This document shows positions 10,391 to 22,354 of a stretch of 64,000 nucleotides of DNA, piece after piece (within the stretch, counting starts at the first letter, position 1; each line of letters opens with the position of its first letter). This stretch comes from Liolophura sinensis. Taxonomy: Eukaryota; Mollusca; Polyplacophora; Chitonida; Chitonidae. The position numbers and the translations under genes are program-made. The DNA lies in the NCBI RefSeq assembly GCF_032854445.1, contig NC_088305.1, positions 24,029,400 to 24,093,399 on the forward strand, read 5' to 3'. Under the pieces are notes generated by a model. It saw only the letters and a program-made list of their open reading frames with translations. It was not told the DNA's origin and searched no databases.

Positions 10391-10810
10391 TTGTGTCATT
10401 TAAGAACGTAAACATCAAGCTTTATGGTTCATAAAGCCCAACATACAATTGGAACATTAATGAGTTTAACTCTCTTCAGTCCTCCAAAATATAAATCAAA
10501 GTATTTTATGGATAGTTTTAGCGTGTCTATCTCATGTCGCCTTAATTATTTTTACCGTCATTTTCACTTTAAAACTAACCACAGACTGAGGAACATGAAC
10601 TTTTTACGTCGAGGAAACTTCTTCGGCGTTTATCTGCCTGAGTGCAAATCAGGGTTTATTTCGTGATTATAAAATACCTGATTGGCTGTACACCGTCTTA
10701 CGAGTGGACGGTTTGCTAGCGTTATGCTTCGTAGCTGCTCCTTGAAGTCTTGTTGGGGAGCACTGTCAGACAGTGACGTCACATCATCGTGAACACTAAT
10801 ATCCACTTAC

Positions 10811-10910
10811 CGTTGCTAGAAGATCTCTCCTGAAGAATTTGTTTCAGACATGCGATCTTAGCGGTGGTGATACCCCTGGCTTGTTCGTCAAGAGACACGA
10901 TGAAGACGCC
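10811..10910 (-). CDS. Class B GPCR gene, exon 2 (N-terminal helix with first Cys)
   Basis: This 100-bp exon has a good acceptor (ctaattgcag, 10911-10920) and a consensus donor (gtaagtgg, ending at 10810). Only one frame is open through it: 33 codons plus one base, beginning GVFIVSLDEQARG and containing KIACLKQILQERSSSN. In class B receptors a short helix carrying the first of six conserved cysteines precedes the CNxTWDGxLCW motif, and the ACLKQIL segment has that role and position here. The exon ends in phase 1, and the 3997-4107 exon starts with exactly the two bases needed. It lies in a repeat-rich stretch, about 420 bp from the nearest SINE, but carries no repeat sequence itself. Confidence 0.75.
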
Positions 10911-11482
10911 CTGCAATTAGAAACGCGAAGAAAAAATGTCAGTCTTATATATGAGCTAACTCGCTAGAGTTGTGTCTATAAAAACATGGTAAATTGCCCT
11001 TGGAACTGCTTGGATGCAGCTAAACAGAGGGCCTGAAATTAAAACCGGTCTTTATGATGGAATTCACATTCGACTCAGTGCATCGTGAACAAAGGGGCTT
11101 TTATGAAGCGTTCGGAACTCTCCTTTCACATAGATTTATTTGCCAAAATCCGACAGACTCCCCGTGAATCTCGTTGTTCTGAGGGACGGTAATGACCCGA
11201 TCCAAGGGGGAAGAGATGTACCCGCAAAAATAAAAGGTCAGGCTACATTTTAGGATTGAGGGATTTTTTTTACCTCGTTTGCCAAACTTGGCATTGCAGA
11301 CAATCCTAATATGCAAGCACGTCGATATATGGCTCGATTTGTTTCGGACAAAATATGCAAGGGCATGTGAGAGGATCGAATGGCAGAATGAGGTGTCAGT
11401 TCTAAAGTTGAATGTATCTCTAAAATCGGCAAACAGACGTTCAGAACGCTTCATTTGAAGGAGGAAACCAAGAAACATCAAA

Positions 11483-11775
11483 CATCTTTGTATAATAATG
11501 TTCTAAGTAAGGATGGGATGCATGTCTATGAAATATATTTGAATGTAAATTTGTTGTTTATATACAGACAAATGCATTTACCATGAATTATGACAATATA
11601 TTTCTGAATACATTAAAAATATAAATATGATCCAAATCGAGGTCCAACACGTTTTTTCAGCTGAAGAGACTAAATTCTAGTGCAAAATGTTTATTAAACA
11701 GAAAAATGAAAACAAAAATATTGAAGACTTCATTTACAACTAACTTTTCGGACTCTTTCATCTGAACTTTATGTA
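11483..11775 (+). repeat. Dispersed AT-rich repeat, compact copy
   Basis: The left block (ATAATAATGTTCTAAGTAAG through ATGCATGT) matches 60255-60297. The right blocks match 63235-63515, including TGCAAAATGTTTATTAAACA, and ATATTGAAGA with TTTACAACTAACTTTTCG. In this copy the blocks are about 50 bp apart; at 60-63 kb they are separated by 2.9 kb containing the 24-bp satellite. No coding capacity was seen. Confidence 0.65.
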
Positions 11776-11929
11776 GATTTTACGTTTTTTCCACCTTGTG
11801 AGGAAATCGCTGTTTAGTCGCTGATTTACAGCCGAGTCATATTGATAAAAAGTTTAAAATAACTGCTTATGACCGTTCAGTCATTCTAAATACCAAGGTT
11901 TAGAGAGGGAGGGGGGCATGACATTGTCC

Positions 11930-12161
11930 TTAGCGTGCTAGCGCAACACAATGCCTTGCCAGCCTCTTACCAACGCGGTTGCTACGAGTATATGCTGACT
12001 TCCTCCCGGTCGCATGTGAGACAGTCTGCAAGAAACCTGCGAAGGGCCGACGGCTTGTCCCGATCTCAGCTCGGTTTCTTCCCACCATTATGCTGACCGT
12101 CGTCGTATACGTGAAATATTCATGATTACGGCAATAACAACCAATCAAATAAATAAACAAA
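11930..12161 (+). mobile_element. SINE-A, 5'-truncated and diverged
   Basis: It starts within the A-box region (TTAGCGTGCTAGCGCA) and keeps CCAGCCTCTTACCAACGCGG, GAAACCTGCGAAGG, CTCGGTTTCTTCCCACCATT and an (AAAT)n tail after CAATCAAATAAA. Confidence 0.85.
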
Positions 12162-12629
12162 CCAATGTTTTAAGCAGAATGAAGTATGACATGTTGAGCC
12201 AGATTCCAGGATCAGATATAACGTTTGTGTTAGCGTAAGTACCATGCGAATTCTTTCCATTAGCACATACTTGTATTAAGAGACCAAAATTGCGGAAATA
12301 AACAACATAGTGCCATTTTTCCTGAAATGTGAAACTATTCTATAAATTTATAGAAAGTACAGCTTCGTGTTTAAAGGCATACAATATCGACGCTGAATGG
12401 CTAACAGTGAAGATGAGGTTTCCTGGGTTAAGTCCTGAAGCCTTGATCACACTTGAGTAAATGCACCATGCCTTAAATTCAGCTTTGGCAAGGCAAAGCC
12501 TGGACGTGCCTATCTCTCACACCAGCCAATTAGAATTGATTCTGTTTCCCTTTAAGATTAAACAGACGCATCACGCACTGACATGTAGTTAGGAGACCAG
12601 GTTAAATCGAAGACAGCTGGAATTTTGGT

Positions 12630-12920
12630 TTTTCTCTTCTTCAAGGAGAGTGTGCCGCATGTGGCCCACCATACTTTGCAACAGTAAAATATTTATTATT
12701 CCCTGTCATCAAAGCTGTGGATGGTAAAGCCTCGAAAGCTACTTTCATTGCGGAAACTTTTACTCTGGAGAGGTCAGTAAACGTTCTCAGTGCTTCAACC
12801 ACACAGAGCATGCTTTTAATACTTATCATGCGTGTTAACCAGGCGGATTTGCTTTTAGGTATACCGTCAAGGAATGCCAAGTACACGTTGCACCGTGCCA
12901 GAGAGAATCGTTATGCCTAA
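12630..12920 (+). pseudogene. Open stretch with CxxC and DG motifs, possibly a decayed transposase
   Basis: About 95 codons are open on the plus strand, reading ECAACGPPYF, later AVDGKASKATFIAETFTLER, and ending at TAA (12918-12920). A CxxC followed by a DG with a nearby basic residue is a feature I associate with KDZ-type transposases. The similarity is slight and no other part of such an element is seen. The opposite strand is also open for 81 codons. Confidence 0.15.
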
Positions 12921-13048
12921 ACCATTTCCTTGACACAATGTACAGAAAACCACCAAATGTGCTGAATGATTAATTCACGATAGATCTAACCGACTGGGTT
13001 GATTTTGGAAGAAATTGTATTCGTCGGAGTATATTGTTATGCTTAGGG

Positions 13049-13313
13049 CTGTAAATGCCTATTTGTAGGCCTATTTTCTCGTGCTGTATATGCCTATTTG
13101 CCCATGTGGTGTAGGTCTATTTGCTCGTGCTGTGTAAGGCTACTTGCTCCTGTTATGTAGGCCTGCTTTTTCGTGATGTGTAGGCCTAACTTTTCATGCT
13201 GCGTAGGTCTACTTTCTCGTGCTGTGTAGGCCTTCTTCTTTGTGCTGTGTAGGTCTACTAGCTCGTGCTGCAGGCCTACAGGCCAACTTGCTCGTGCTGT
13301 GTAGGTCTACATG
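13049..13313 (+). repeat. 23-bp minisatellite
   Basis: About eleven imperfect units follow the pattern GTAGGTCTACTTTCTCGTGCTGT, with 23-bp spacing clear at 13203, 13226 and 13249. The array sits in the long intron. Confidence 0.85.
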
Positions 13314-14900
13314 AAGATCACCCAGTAGTTTAGCCCAATTACATGGGGCCTTATTATTCCGTTGAAAAGGTTGAAAGGGGTAAATAGTACGACTTTTCCT
13401 GCAGTTGTACAACAGCTGTAGAGGTGTGAGACACGGCACCCTGGGAATCACATTCATGGGTGATTATCTTAGCCAATCTAGTTAGAACAGCGCCAGGAGC
13501 CTATTTGCGTGCCTTCATAGCTTGCCCTACAGACTCTAAAGTTGTCATTTTCTTTGACGTTGTGCGACCTCCAGAAATTGGTTATGAAATAATGACATGA
13601 GGAGTGCCAGGTGGCTTTGACATTAAACGCCGGTGTTCTACCTGAACCGTGATGTGTGCCAGCAGGTGGAATATCACCAGTCCTAAAGAGCAAGATTACC
13701 TGTTTAAGGCCAATTTCTGGAACAACTACACCACATGTTTTACCTTAGGCACTGCATGTCTAGCCAGTGTATCAATTATTAAAGGAAACAATTTTAAAGG
13801 GTTGGAAGAAGGTATTCTGTAAAAATCGACAGCGTGCGTTGTGTACAGATTTGTAGATCCACAATGGCAGCTTTGTCACAGGTAAACACAAATTGTGTGT
13901 AAATGATACACCTGTTATTGTGGATATACTACACGCAATACACAATATTTGTACTGTGGGTATAGAAGATTAGGTGAATGTGAACTTTTGCCACATTACA
14001 TTGTAATACTCATGCATGGGGGCTTTTACGGTGCATTGCACTAACGATCTAAAAGGAATAGATTCATGTATCAAAGGAATAAAGAAGTCCATGGTCCATA
14101 ATACAATTCGATTTTTCCAAAAACTACACTACACAACAGCTGAAATCAATAAAGCTGACCAATATTATGACGGTAAAACAAGAGTAAAGTAAAGGTTAGC
14201 CCGGAGATAGTTAATATGTTTTTAGCGAGAAATATTTGCCATTATCAACTCACAAATAAACTGTATTTCGTACTACACAAGAGAACCCGAGGCGTCCTAA
14301 AAGCCCAGTACTCTCTGTTGCGTCATCGTGCTGTTAAGAAAAGAGTTACATACCACTTAAATACTTAAAAGTAAACTGAAAGCAACATTGGTCAAATGTG
14401 AATGTATGTTATATCTTCTGCTTAGAAGTCTTTTTAGCAAGACAAATTTACGTTGATATCAGTGAATCCTCTTGTTTTGCGACCAAGTATGCTCTACGCT
14501 TATTTCGCCAGACAACACCATAATAAAACAAAGTGGATTCTATCGCGATTTCATCGGAAAGTGGTCACAAAGAGCCTGTGACATTACTACACCACAAATA
14601 TTTAGGCCCCAGATGCCTATTGCCTTCAACCACTATTGTCACACCAAGATTGGGAATAATCAGTAATTTGCTGCTGGCATAGCCTTCATCTATGAAGCTT
14701 ATTCATTTCTGCGCATTCTTTCAATTGTGGATCTAATACACAAACCTCAGTCTCCACTTGTCTCAAAGGTGATCTGTTGAAATAGTTTTGTTCATTTTGA
14801 GCATTTAGCTTCTAAGGAAGCGTATGTTTAACACAAGGAAATCACATGGTTGATTGCTTGAAGTGCCTTGGAACTTTTTTCTGTTCCCAGATTGCATCAC

Positions 14901-15041
14901 TTACCAAAAGGTACACGATACTTCCCTTAGTGGTTTTATATACCGCTAAACAGAACACGGGGATGTACTTTTACCAAAAGGTAGGACGATACTTCCCTTA
15001 GTGGTTTTATATACCGCTAAACAGAACACGGGGATGTACTT
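14901..15041 (+). repeat. Recent 70/71-bp tandem duplication
   Basis: Units at 14901-14970 and 14971-15041 both begin TTACCAAAAGGTA and end CACGGGGATGTACTT. They differ only around GTACACGATA versus GTAGGACGATA, so the duplication is young. Confidence 0.95.
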
Positions 15042-15796
15042 TTACAAAACACGGAAACAGTGCTCTCTGGTGGTAAAAAAGATGGCTAGCTGAAATCGAA
15101 GTGCAACATATTCTCTCTCGCATATAATATCGACAGCTTTTAAACGGAGGTCAAATGACGGATGTTTACATTTTAGTCGATATCCTCAGGAAGAAAACAA
15201 GATTGATATAAGGGAGGGTATCTTTCGATCATGGTAAAGGCGCATTCAGCTGGCAAGAGAGAAGCCATGAAGGCGTCTATCTACATATGGTGCACAATCT
15301 AACCACACGCACAGCATCTTGGATATCTCGACTGACACAAACTTGAATGAGTATGTGAGCACGCTTTACTCCTAAAGTGCAAGAGTCGCATGTATGAAAG
15401 CAGTGAGCTTGGAAATATCTCGATCGCTTGGGGTTTAGCGTAGAAAGAATAGTCAAAGTTCTGCAAGGCCGATCTGGCGTGCATGAAAGTTGTCTGGTGC
15501 CTTCGGCATGGTGCTCCAGTAAGGCAGCACTCTATATCTTAGTGATACGACTGAAATGTTGTTTAAAGCGATATGAAACGCTGAACAAACCGACATTTTC
15601 TTTAGCAGAGAGATGTAACTGATCACTGGAAGGAAAACAAAGCGACAATGGGCAATTAAAAATTGTTTTGTCGATTGGCTGATAAGAAGAAAACAACCTA
15701 CACTTAGCACAAGTATTATTGTCTTGGTCTCAGAAGAGCCAACAACTTACCTTATTTACACTAATAATATAATACAGGTACAGACACGTACCCTTA

Positions 15797-15927
15797 TCTT
15801 GCTCTCCGGTCGTACGTGGAAAGGTGTTGCAACAACCTAAACCCACTATAATGCTGGCCACCGTCGTATGAGTGAAGTACTCTTGAGTACGGCATAAAAC
15901 ACCAATCAAATAAATAAATAAATAAAC
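15797..15927 (+). mobile_element. SINE-A, 5'-truncated with internal deletion
   Basis: It keeps CTCTCCGGTCGTACGTGGAA, then jumps to ACCCACTATAATGCTGGCC, CGTCGTATGAGTGAAGTACT and GAGTACGGCATAAAACACC with a four-unit (AAAT)n tail. Confidence 0.85.
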
Positions 15928-16094
15928 GTACCATTATACTTTATAGCAAATGCTACATCTGTTAGTTATTTATCAGCCCATAAGGTGCTGTGTCATTTTT
16001 CCCATGCGGTTTCCCCTTGAATGACTGGGTTTTGAGTAGGTCCCTTGATCTTGGTCCCTTTCATAGTCCGAGACTAGGGGAAACTCGATCAGAG

Positions 16095-16195
16095 CAAATT
16101 TCATCCAATTTTGGCTATTATTTAGAGTATCCCTCATAAATACCTTTCACAAATTATCAACCTCGTCTGTGCACGTGTTAAACAGTAGCTACCTG
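16095..16195 (+). repeat. Dispersed repeat pair member 1
   Basis: It is roughly 70% similar to 25147-25250, sharing TCAG(A/G)GCAAATTT, TTGGCTATTATTT and TCGTCTGTGC(A/T)C. The family is unknown. Confidence 0.5.
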
Positions 16196-19100
16196 CGCTT
16201 TGTAAAAAAAGAACTTTAGGTATATCCAGAAAGTACCTCATTAGAAGACGGAGGTTAAGAGCGAGAGGCAAAGTTAATTTGTGGACATCAACGAGTGCGG
16301 GTGCACTAAAGCCTCTTACGAAAACATGGCGAAGAGTACAGTTGTACATTTAGGCACGGCCATTCTCAACCCCAAGGTAGAAAATATCACAGTAAATATG
16401 TGATCAGGAATAGCAAAGATGAATAAAAGAACGATTGCGGACTGAATATTTGATTCCTATGAAAAGTGCATTGATAAGACTACTTTAATTTCCATAACGC
16501 CTGACAAGAGTCTCTCCCGACTATTTAGTCTTTCCTGTGACATTGTTTTGTCTTGTCACGCCATGCTTGTTTGGGCTTATACAACAGATGCCCTTCTCTG
16601 TCACAACATAATGGATCCGATACGCTGCTTCCTTTTGAATAGAGTTGAATGAATTAGAAAATTCGTTTTCTTTGCAATGATGTGGACGTCGTCCAACACA
16701 TGGCTGCGTAAAGCTTGTTGTGTTTTGCGTCCCTAATGAAAGGAAACTTCGACTATGAGCAATTTTACAGGTGGCTGAATATAGGCGACAATGTAAAAGA
16801 AACAGACTATACAGCACGACCGGATATTAATTGGGCTTTAAATGCCGTGCAATGGTCATACCACGGCGTTTAGTGTCACTGACGGAGTACAATTCAGTGA
16901 CAACGGTAAATCACCGACCTTATATTTCACACGCCTCCGCACAAATGTTCACCCATACAGTGAGTTCAATGTGCATGGCATATTGATAGAAGGTAATTGA
17001 TCTTTGGTGAATTTCACGTTATACTCCCTAAATGGTCCAACGAGGATTGTCGAACACTCATTGCCATCAACTTCCCGAGAACAGTGGAACAAGAGACACT
17101 AGAAAATTCTCAGTACATCTGCACTGAGTGGCAATGACCAATCAACGCTTTCCCTCTTCTTACACGACGTATCCTACGGATTCAAAACCGGTTTTGGGCT
17201 CGAAATTTCTAGATGGCCCTGCCTGTGGGGCCTTGTTGACAAGGGGACGGTCAGATGGCGGTTTGCGCAGTTTAACGTTTATTGAAGACTTCTTTTCCAC
17301 CAATGTGGTGTACATATCATTAGGCCAGGTTGAAAAAAATTTCCAGTAACTGGATACACCGGGTGCTCACAGCCGTTGCATACGTGAAGAAAAGCCTGAC
17401 TATGGTGTTAAACAATAATCATATTTAAATGTAATGAAATTCTTCCATAAAGACAAGGAATGATCCTTATGTACGTATCTGTTATGTCACACAGCTGTAA
17501 AAAATAGTTTCAAATTTTAGTTGTGTTTAACAAGAATTTAGCACAAAACATCTTAACTAATCCGCAGAAAAAACAAACAAGCAATAATACTGAATTGTAC
17601 ATGCTGTGAGTGCAAAGGAAAACATGTCCGTGGACAGAAAGACCAGAAAGTAAACAACAGAAAGTCGAGCATTCTTGATATGCCAATATTATCCTGGTTG
17701 TTTTAATATTTCTTATTAAACATGATTTCTGATTCAAAATATGTCTATAAGAAATCAATCCTAAGAACCAATGGTTATTTCCCCACAGATGTCACACTGG
17801 TGAGCAGTGACAAAATCCATAGGGCATCTGGAAGACATTCTTCCGGGAGAGTTGATAAAGCAATTTGAAATTATTCCGGGTCATTTCACCGATGTGCATT
17901 CTCAGTCGATATAATTCATCACTGACGTTAGGTTTTGAATTTGCTAAATCTGATTATTGGAGCGTCCAATAAAGTTGTAATAGCCCTTTATGTAGCTGGA
18001 AATGCTTGATATATGTTTTAGTCTAATCCTATATTCCAAATCAAAACAAATCGCAAAATTCAGCTTTATTAATTCGCATGGGAAATTTGACAAATGGATT
18101 TGTAACCGCCTTGAGAAAACGCATAAATCAGACAACATTTTGAACGAAAAAGAGCTCCTTAAATAGGCATCATTTTCCGTCGCACACAATGGTATGGTTT
18201 TCGAGAGAGACGTGTATGTAACGGAATGCAACCAACTAATCCCCCATTCAAGGACAATTGATAAAGCAATCTGATACAGCTAATTTTCCGATGCAAAATA
18301 TAGGTCGCCAGTGAAACTGAAATTAAGGTTACACTTGAGAAATTGAGGCAACTGGGTCGAAGATTTGCATCCGAACTGCCAACGCGGAGGAGCACTGATT
18401 GGGTAATACTGCCATATAAACATTCTGGGCTGATGGTGCACTATAACTTTCTCAACTGTTAGTTTGCACCTAGATGAAATATATCCAAAGTTTTGTCTGT
18501 TTTACTCCCCCTCCCTCGAAGTTACCGAGATAACAAAATGCTATGACTTCACTTCCAGGAACGACAGCTCAAAAATAGTGGTCATGCTAGGTTGATGTTT
18601 TGATATGTTGTAGAGGAAAGTGCAAACTGCACGTGGCGATATGGCATTGTACCACGCAAAAGTTAGGGGATATATATTTTTGAGGTTGAAATTGACAAAT
18701 TTACTTCATAAATAGCAAGGAAAATCAATGAGCTCGTGTTACATTAAGTCCTTAGGCGATGGGTCAGACATGATATGGGTGCCACCTGAGGTGCCCAAAC
18801 CTAATTGATACTAACATGTTTATACGCACAGTAGAGGGAAATTGAGACATTATAACTTTTCTGCTATGGTAGCTTTATCACACATTGTGATAAAATGAAA
18901 ATTCATCTTATAATGCGTGGCGCAAATAGCAAAAAACAAGAGAAACGTCAATATATCATGTACACTCAGTTAACAATATAATAAGACAAATTTAAAAGGG
19001 TGGTTTATATTGTTTATGAAGCAAAAACAATTTAGCAGTCTACATTTGGTCTACATTTCATGAACGCTATTAGCTATATTTAGTTGTCCTGTACATTTAC

Positions 19101-19855
19101 AAGTCAGACTTGCAGGGTTTCCAGCCGGGTTGATAACAGTTTATACGCCCAACTGTGTGTACTTTTTTACTTGCCCCCATTACAACGGTGAGTTAAGGTA
19201 GATTAGCTCAGGTAAGTAAACGTTCGTGTCATTTCCTTACCTGTGACTTATAAGTCTGAAAACTATAATGTCAAAGCAAACCTATGATCAGATTTTGTGA
19301 CTTCAAGTCAAGAATACTGGTTATTGAAAGTTTTGCCAAACACGAAAATTAAAAAAACTAAATTATTCCGTAATATTCTTTGCAGAGTGTAAATGTTAAC
19401 TTTGAATTTACAGTAGGCAAAAAACATACTATTGTAAAGTGTACGTCAGACGAAACACTTTTTTCCACATTTTTACTACCTAGCAAATTTCCTTTAAAAC
19501 AATGGATACTTGACTGGCCCTTTCTGACCTAACTGTGGACATTGACGTCACATAAGGCTTTTTGTTCGCCTTTATTAGGTTCGTAGAACATTCTGCAGCG
19601 AGCAGTGGACATCACGCAACAAGACCTGAACACGGACAAATTTCAAACAACTAACATGACTGCTAGTTCAGTGGCATTTTCACCATGAAAAGACTTGAAT
19701 GCACTATCCAAATGTGCTCGTGATTAACCTGTAACTATCAAAGTTCTCAAGATATTTGCTCTTTTAAGATGGGTGCGTACTCCCTCCCAGTAGTAAAGCA
19801 GACAAATATTTTAAAAATTATCATGCAGATGTAGTTGTTTTCCTAATATAAATAA

Positions 19856-20125
19856 AGACGTACAACATAGAGAGTAGAACCGGAGCAGACGTACAGCATA
19901 TAGAGAAAAAACAGCGCAGCGACGACAGTGTGACACACGTACAGCATATAGTGAAAAAACAGCGCAGTGACGACAGTGTGTTAGACGTACAGCATAGAGA
20001 GAAATGTCAGAGCAACGACGACAGTGCGATAGACGTTCAGCATATAGAGAAAAACCACAGTAGGGACGACAGTGTGAAGGCTGGCAAATGGTCACATGTA
20101 ACCAGTAAAATACGGCCTCTTGTCA
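19856..20125 (-). repeat. 47/48-bp minisatellite family, four to five units
   Basis: Units contain GACGTACAGCATATAGAGAA and GCGACGACAGTGTG, the reverse complement of the 44-kb array. The family flank follows at 20081-20125: AATGGTCACATGTAACCAGT and AAATACGGCCTCTTGTCAGT. Confidence 0.85.
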
Positions 20126-22011
20126 GTTAGTTAGGGTTTTACTCCAACTGATCTAATGGACGAAAACAAAAGCCTTCCATCCAGTTTGCTTATCTTGGTG
20201 CACATGACAGCATACTTAGAGCAGCATTCCAAAAACTTGACCAAAATCTATCTTTCCCCAACAGAAGACGGACCTGGATGCTGCAGTCATACAAGCTCTA
20301 GATTGTACACAAACAGGACTATATGCTGACTTGTCCAGAAATAGCGGTGTTGATCCATAACCATTCATTTACTCACCCAGAAATAGTGAATGGGAGGATC
20401 AGAAACAGACTGTAGGAGTTCATGAAAATGTACAGCTCTTCTTATATGGAAAATTTTTCTAATTCAAAAATTGCTAAGCTTGATCAATTCAAGGTCAAAA
20501 CGTCCACTAACAATCATGTTTCAGACTGAGCTGGATGAATTAATTTAATTTGTTTTTCGGATGAGAAGAGAAATCTTTATCCAGATAGCTTGACCTTACA
20601 GCAAACAATGACTGCCAACACCCAGTGTTTCGTTATTAAAGCCACGATGCAATTAAAACCACCAACTGGGGAGCAAGATGTTGATTAAATATCCATGGCA
20701 CTTGCTGACAGATAAATAAAACCCACTGGTGTTTGGGATGATGGAAAGACCCCTGCTATGTGTCATTTTGAATTTACTATTTGGATATTTAGACCTGAAG
20801 TCAGCAGTTAATTGTTAATACAACCACCATAACATGCCCTATAATGTTGCAAAACATAAAACGTGTGTCTTCCGTCGGTTTCTGGCTCAAAAGAAAACTA
20901 CTGATGCAGTTCTTTTCGTCCCTGTTGCTTACCCTTTTCCCGGACCATAAACTAAAGACATGTATACCAACTTTAAAATAGCGAGGAGATCTGGCCACCC
21001 TAGGTCATACCGATATGTGAAATTTTCGTCCTTGGCCCATAGACTGCCTAGGCCATGGACAAGCCGCATTCAGCTACCAGCTCAAAGGGGACGCTGATAA
21101 ATGGCCTCTGTCACATATTCCAAATGCACCTTAAAGAGCTTTAAGCTTTACATATTTCTCCTTTTCTGGTAAAATATTTCCGTTGAAAGCAAAGGTGAAC
21201 GATATCAATATTCTCCTTCAGATATGGGCAATTGATTCGTTCCTGGCGTGCAAAGATTCATAAATCATAAAATATCTACTGCGAAACCTTTTCCCTACTT
21301 TTTGCTTCTCGGATGTCACTTTCACGACATTCGCTGCGATAAATACTTCGCTAACACTGAAGCTAGTTCTTGATCAAGGAAGGTTATCTTCATTTGATAA
21401 TATCGTTCATGTCGTCGACATGGGGGAGGATTAAGAGGGGGATGTTTTCCGATGGATGTTCAACTGTATTAATGTTGGAATATTTTTTCCCATGCATTGA
21501 ACGGTATGAACTAAAAAAAATGTTATGAATTTGATTTAGCCCCTATCATTTGTCATTTTATTTTCTTTTAAATGCATGTATAAGAGATTTACAAATTTGT
21601 CTTACTAAAAAGCATCCTTAACGTCACACTAACAAATGTACATGACATACAATCCGTTTTGACAAAAACTCCGCACGTCACCGTCTGGGGGTTCGAATTC
21701 AGCTATGATGGGATCAAAACATTTGCAAGGCAAAGTAAAGTTTGCAAAGTACATGTGTATGGCGAAAAAGCTGGCATCAGAAGTATTGCCACATCGCACT
21801 GGTCATGGGCGAATGGTCCACAGTGAGATAGCCCTGACCACCCGACGCTCGCTGTTAGTTTGATGGCCTCAAACTCCTATCCCGGCAGCCTTGGGTCAAC
21901 CATACATTTAAACGTAGGTCTGTTATGACAAGGTTGATTCCGTACGCATTTTCAGCAACCACACACAAATGCTATTTAGGTTACAAGGCTTTACTTCACC
22001 AACCTACTTGA

Positions 22012-22279
22012 GCCCTCCGTGGCTCAGTTGGTTAGCGCGCTAGCGCAGCATAATAACCCAGGAGCCTCTCACCAATGCGGTCTCTGTGAGTTCAAGTCAC
22101 GTTAATGCTGGCTTCCTCTCCGGCCGTACGTGGGAAGTCTTCCAGCAACCTGCGGATGGTCGTGGGTTTCCCCCGGGTTCTGCCCGGTTTCCTCCCACCA
22201 TAATGCATAATCCATAAGGCCGCAGCCATATCAGTGAAATATTCTTGAGCACGTAAAAACACCAATCAATCAATCACCA
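22012..22279 (+). mobile_element. SINE-A, near full length, candidate sister of the 10-kb composite
   Basis: It is complete from the CCCTCCGTGGCTCAGTTGG head to a (CAAT)n tail, with small rearrangements near the B box and after CCACCATAATG. It carries the diagnostic tail variant GAGCACGTAAAAACACC, which is shared only with the composite copy at 10 kb. The flanking 16-mers TCACCAACCTACTTGA (21996-22011) and TCACCAACTGACTAGA (22274-22289) match at 13 of 16 positions and look like an old TSD. Confidence 0.9.
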
Positions 22280-22288
22280 ACTGACTAG

Positions 22289-22354
22289 ATCTTTGACGAC
22301 GTCGGGCTTAGATTTATAATCTCGTTGCAGGAGTTTGTCAGACATAGTCGACAT
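22289..22354 (+). repeat. 66-bp segment shared with the composite SINE at 10 kb
   Basis: The segment ATCTTTGACGACGTCGGGCT through AGACATAGTCGACAT matches the reverse complement of 10040-10105 with one mismatch. It lies immediately 3' of the SINE-A here, as in the composite. Confidence 0.95.

Larger units (their letters stand above)
4108..10810 (-). other. Intron 2 of the class B GPCR gene (6,703 bp)
   Basis: This is a phase 1 intron, gtaagtgg to ttatttgcag on the minus strand. It contains SINE-A fragments (5411-5475, 8247-8425, 9505-9550), the composite SINE at 9992-10390, a diverged SINE near 7.86-8.11 kb, a palindrome at 7098-7170, an (AT)n run near 5318-5335 and one copy of the 47/48-bp family flank at 5664. 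The stretches 4.2-5.3 kb, 5.75-7.09 kb and 8.43-9.5 kb show nothing else recognisable. Confidence 0.7.

Noticed and set aside
11101-11481. 126-codon minus ORF as a gene
   Set aside because: The composition is not protein-like, no splice sites or family are seen, and its end overlaps the edge of the dispersed repeat at 11.48 kb.
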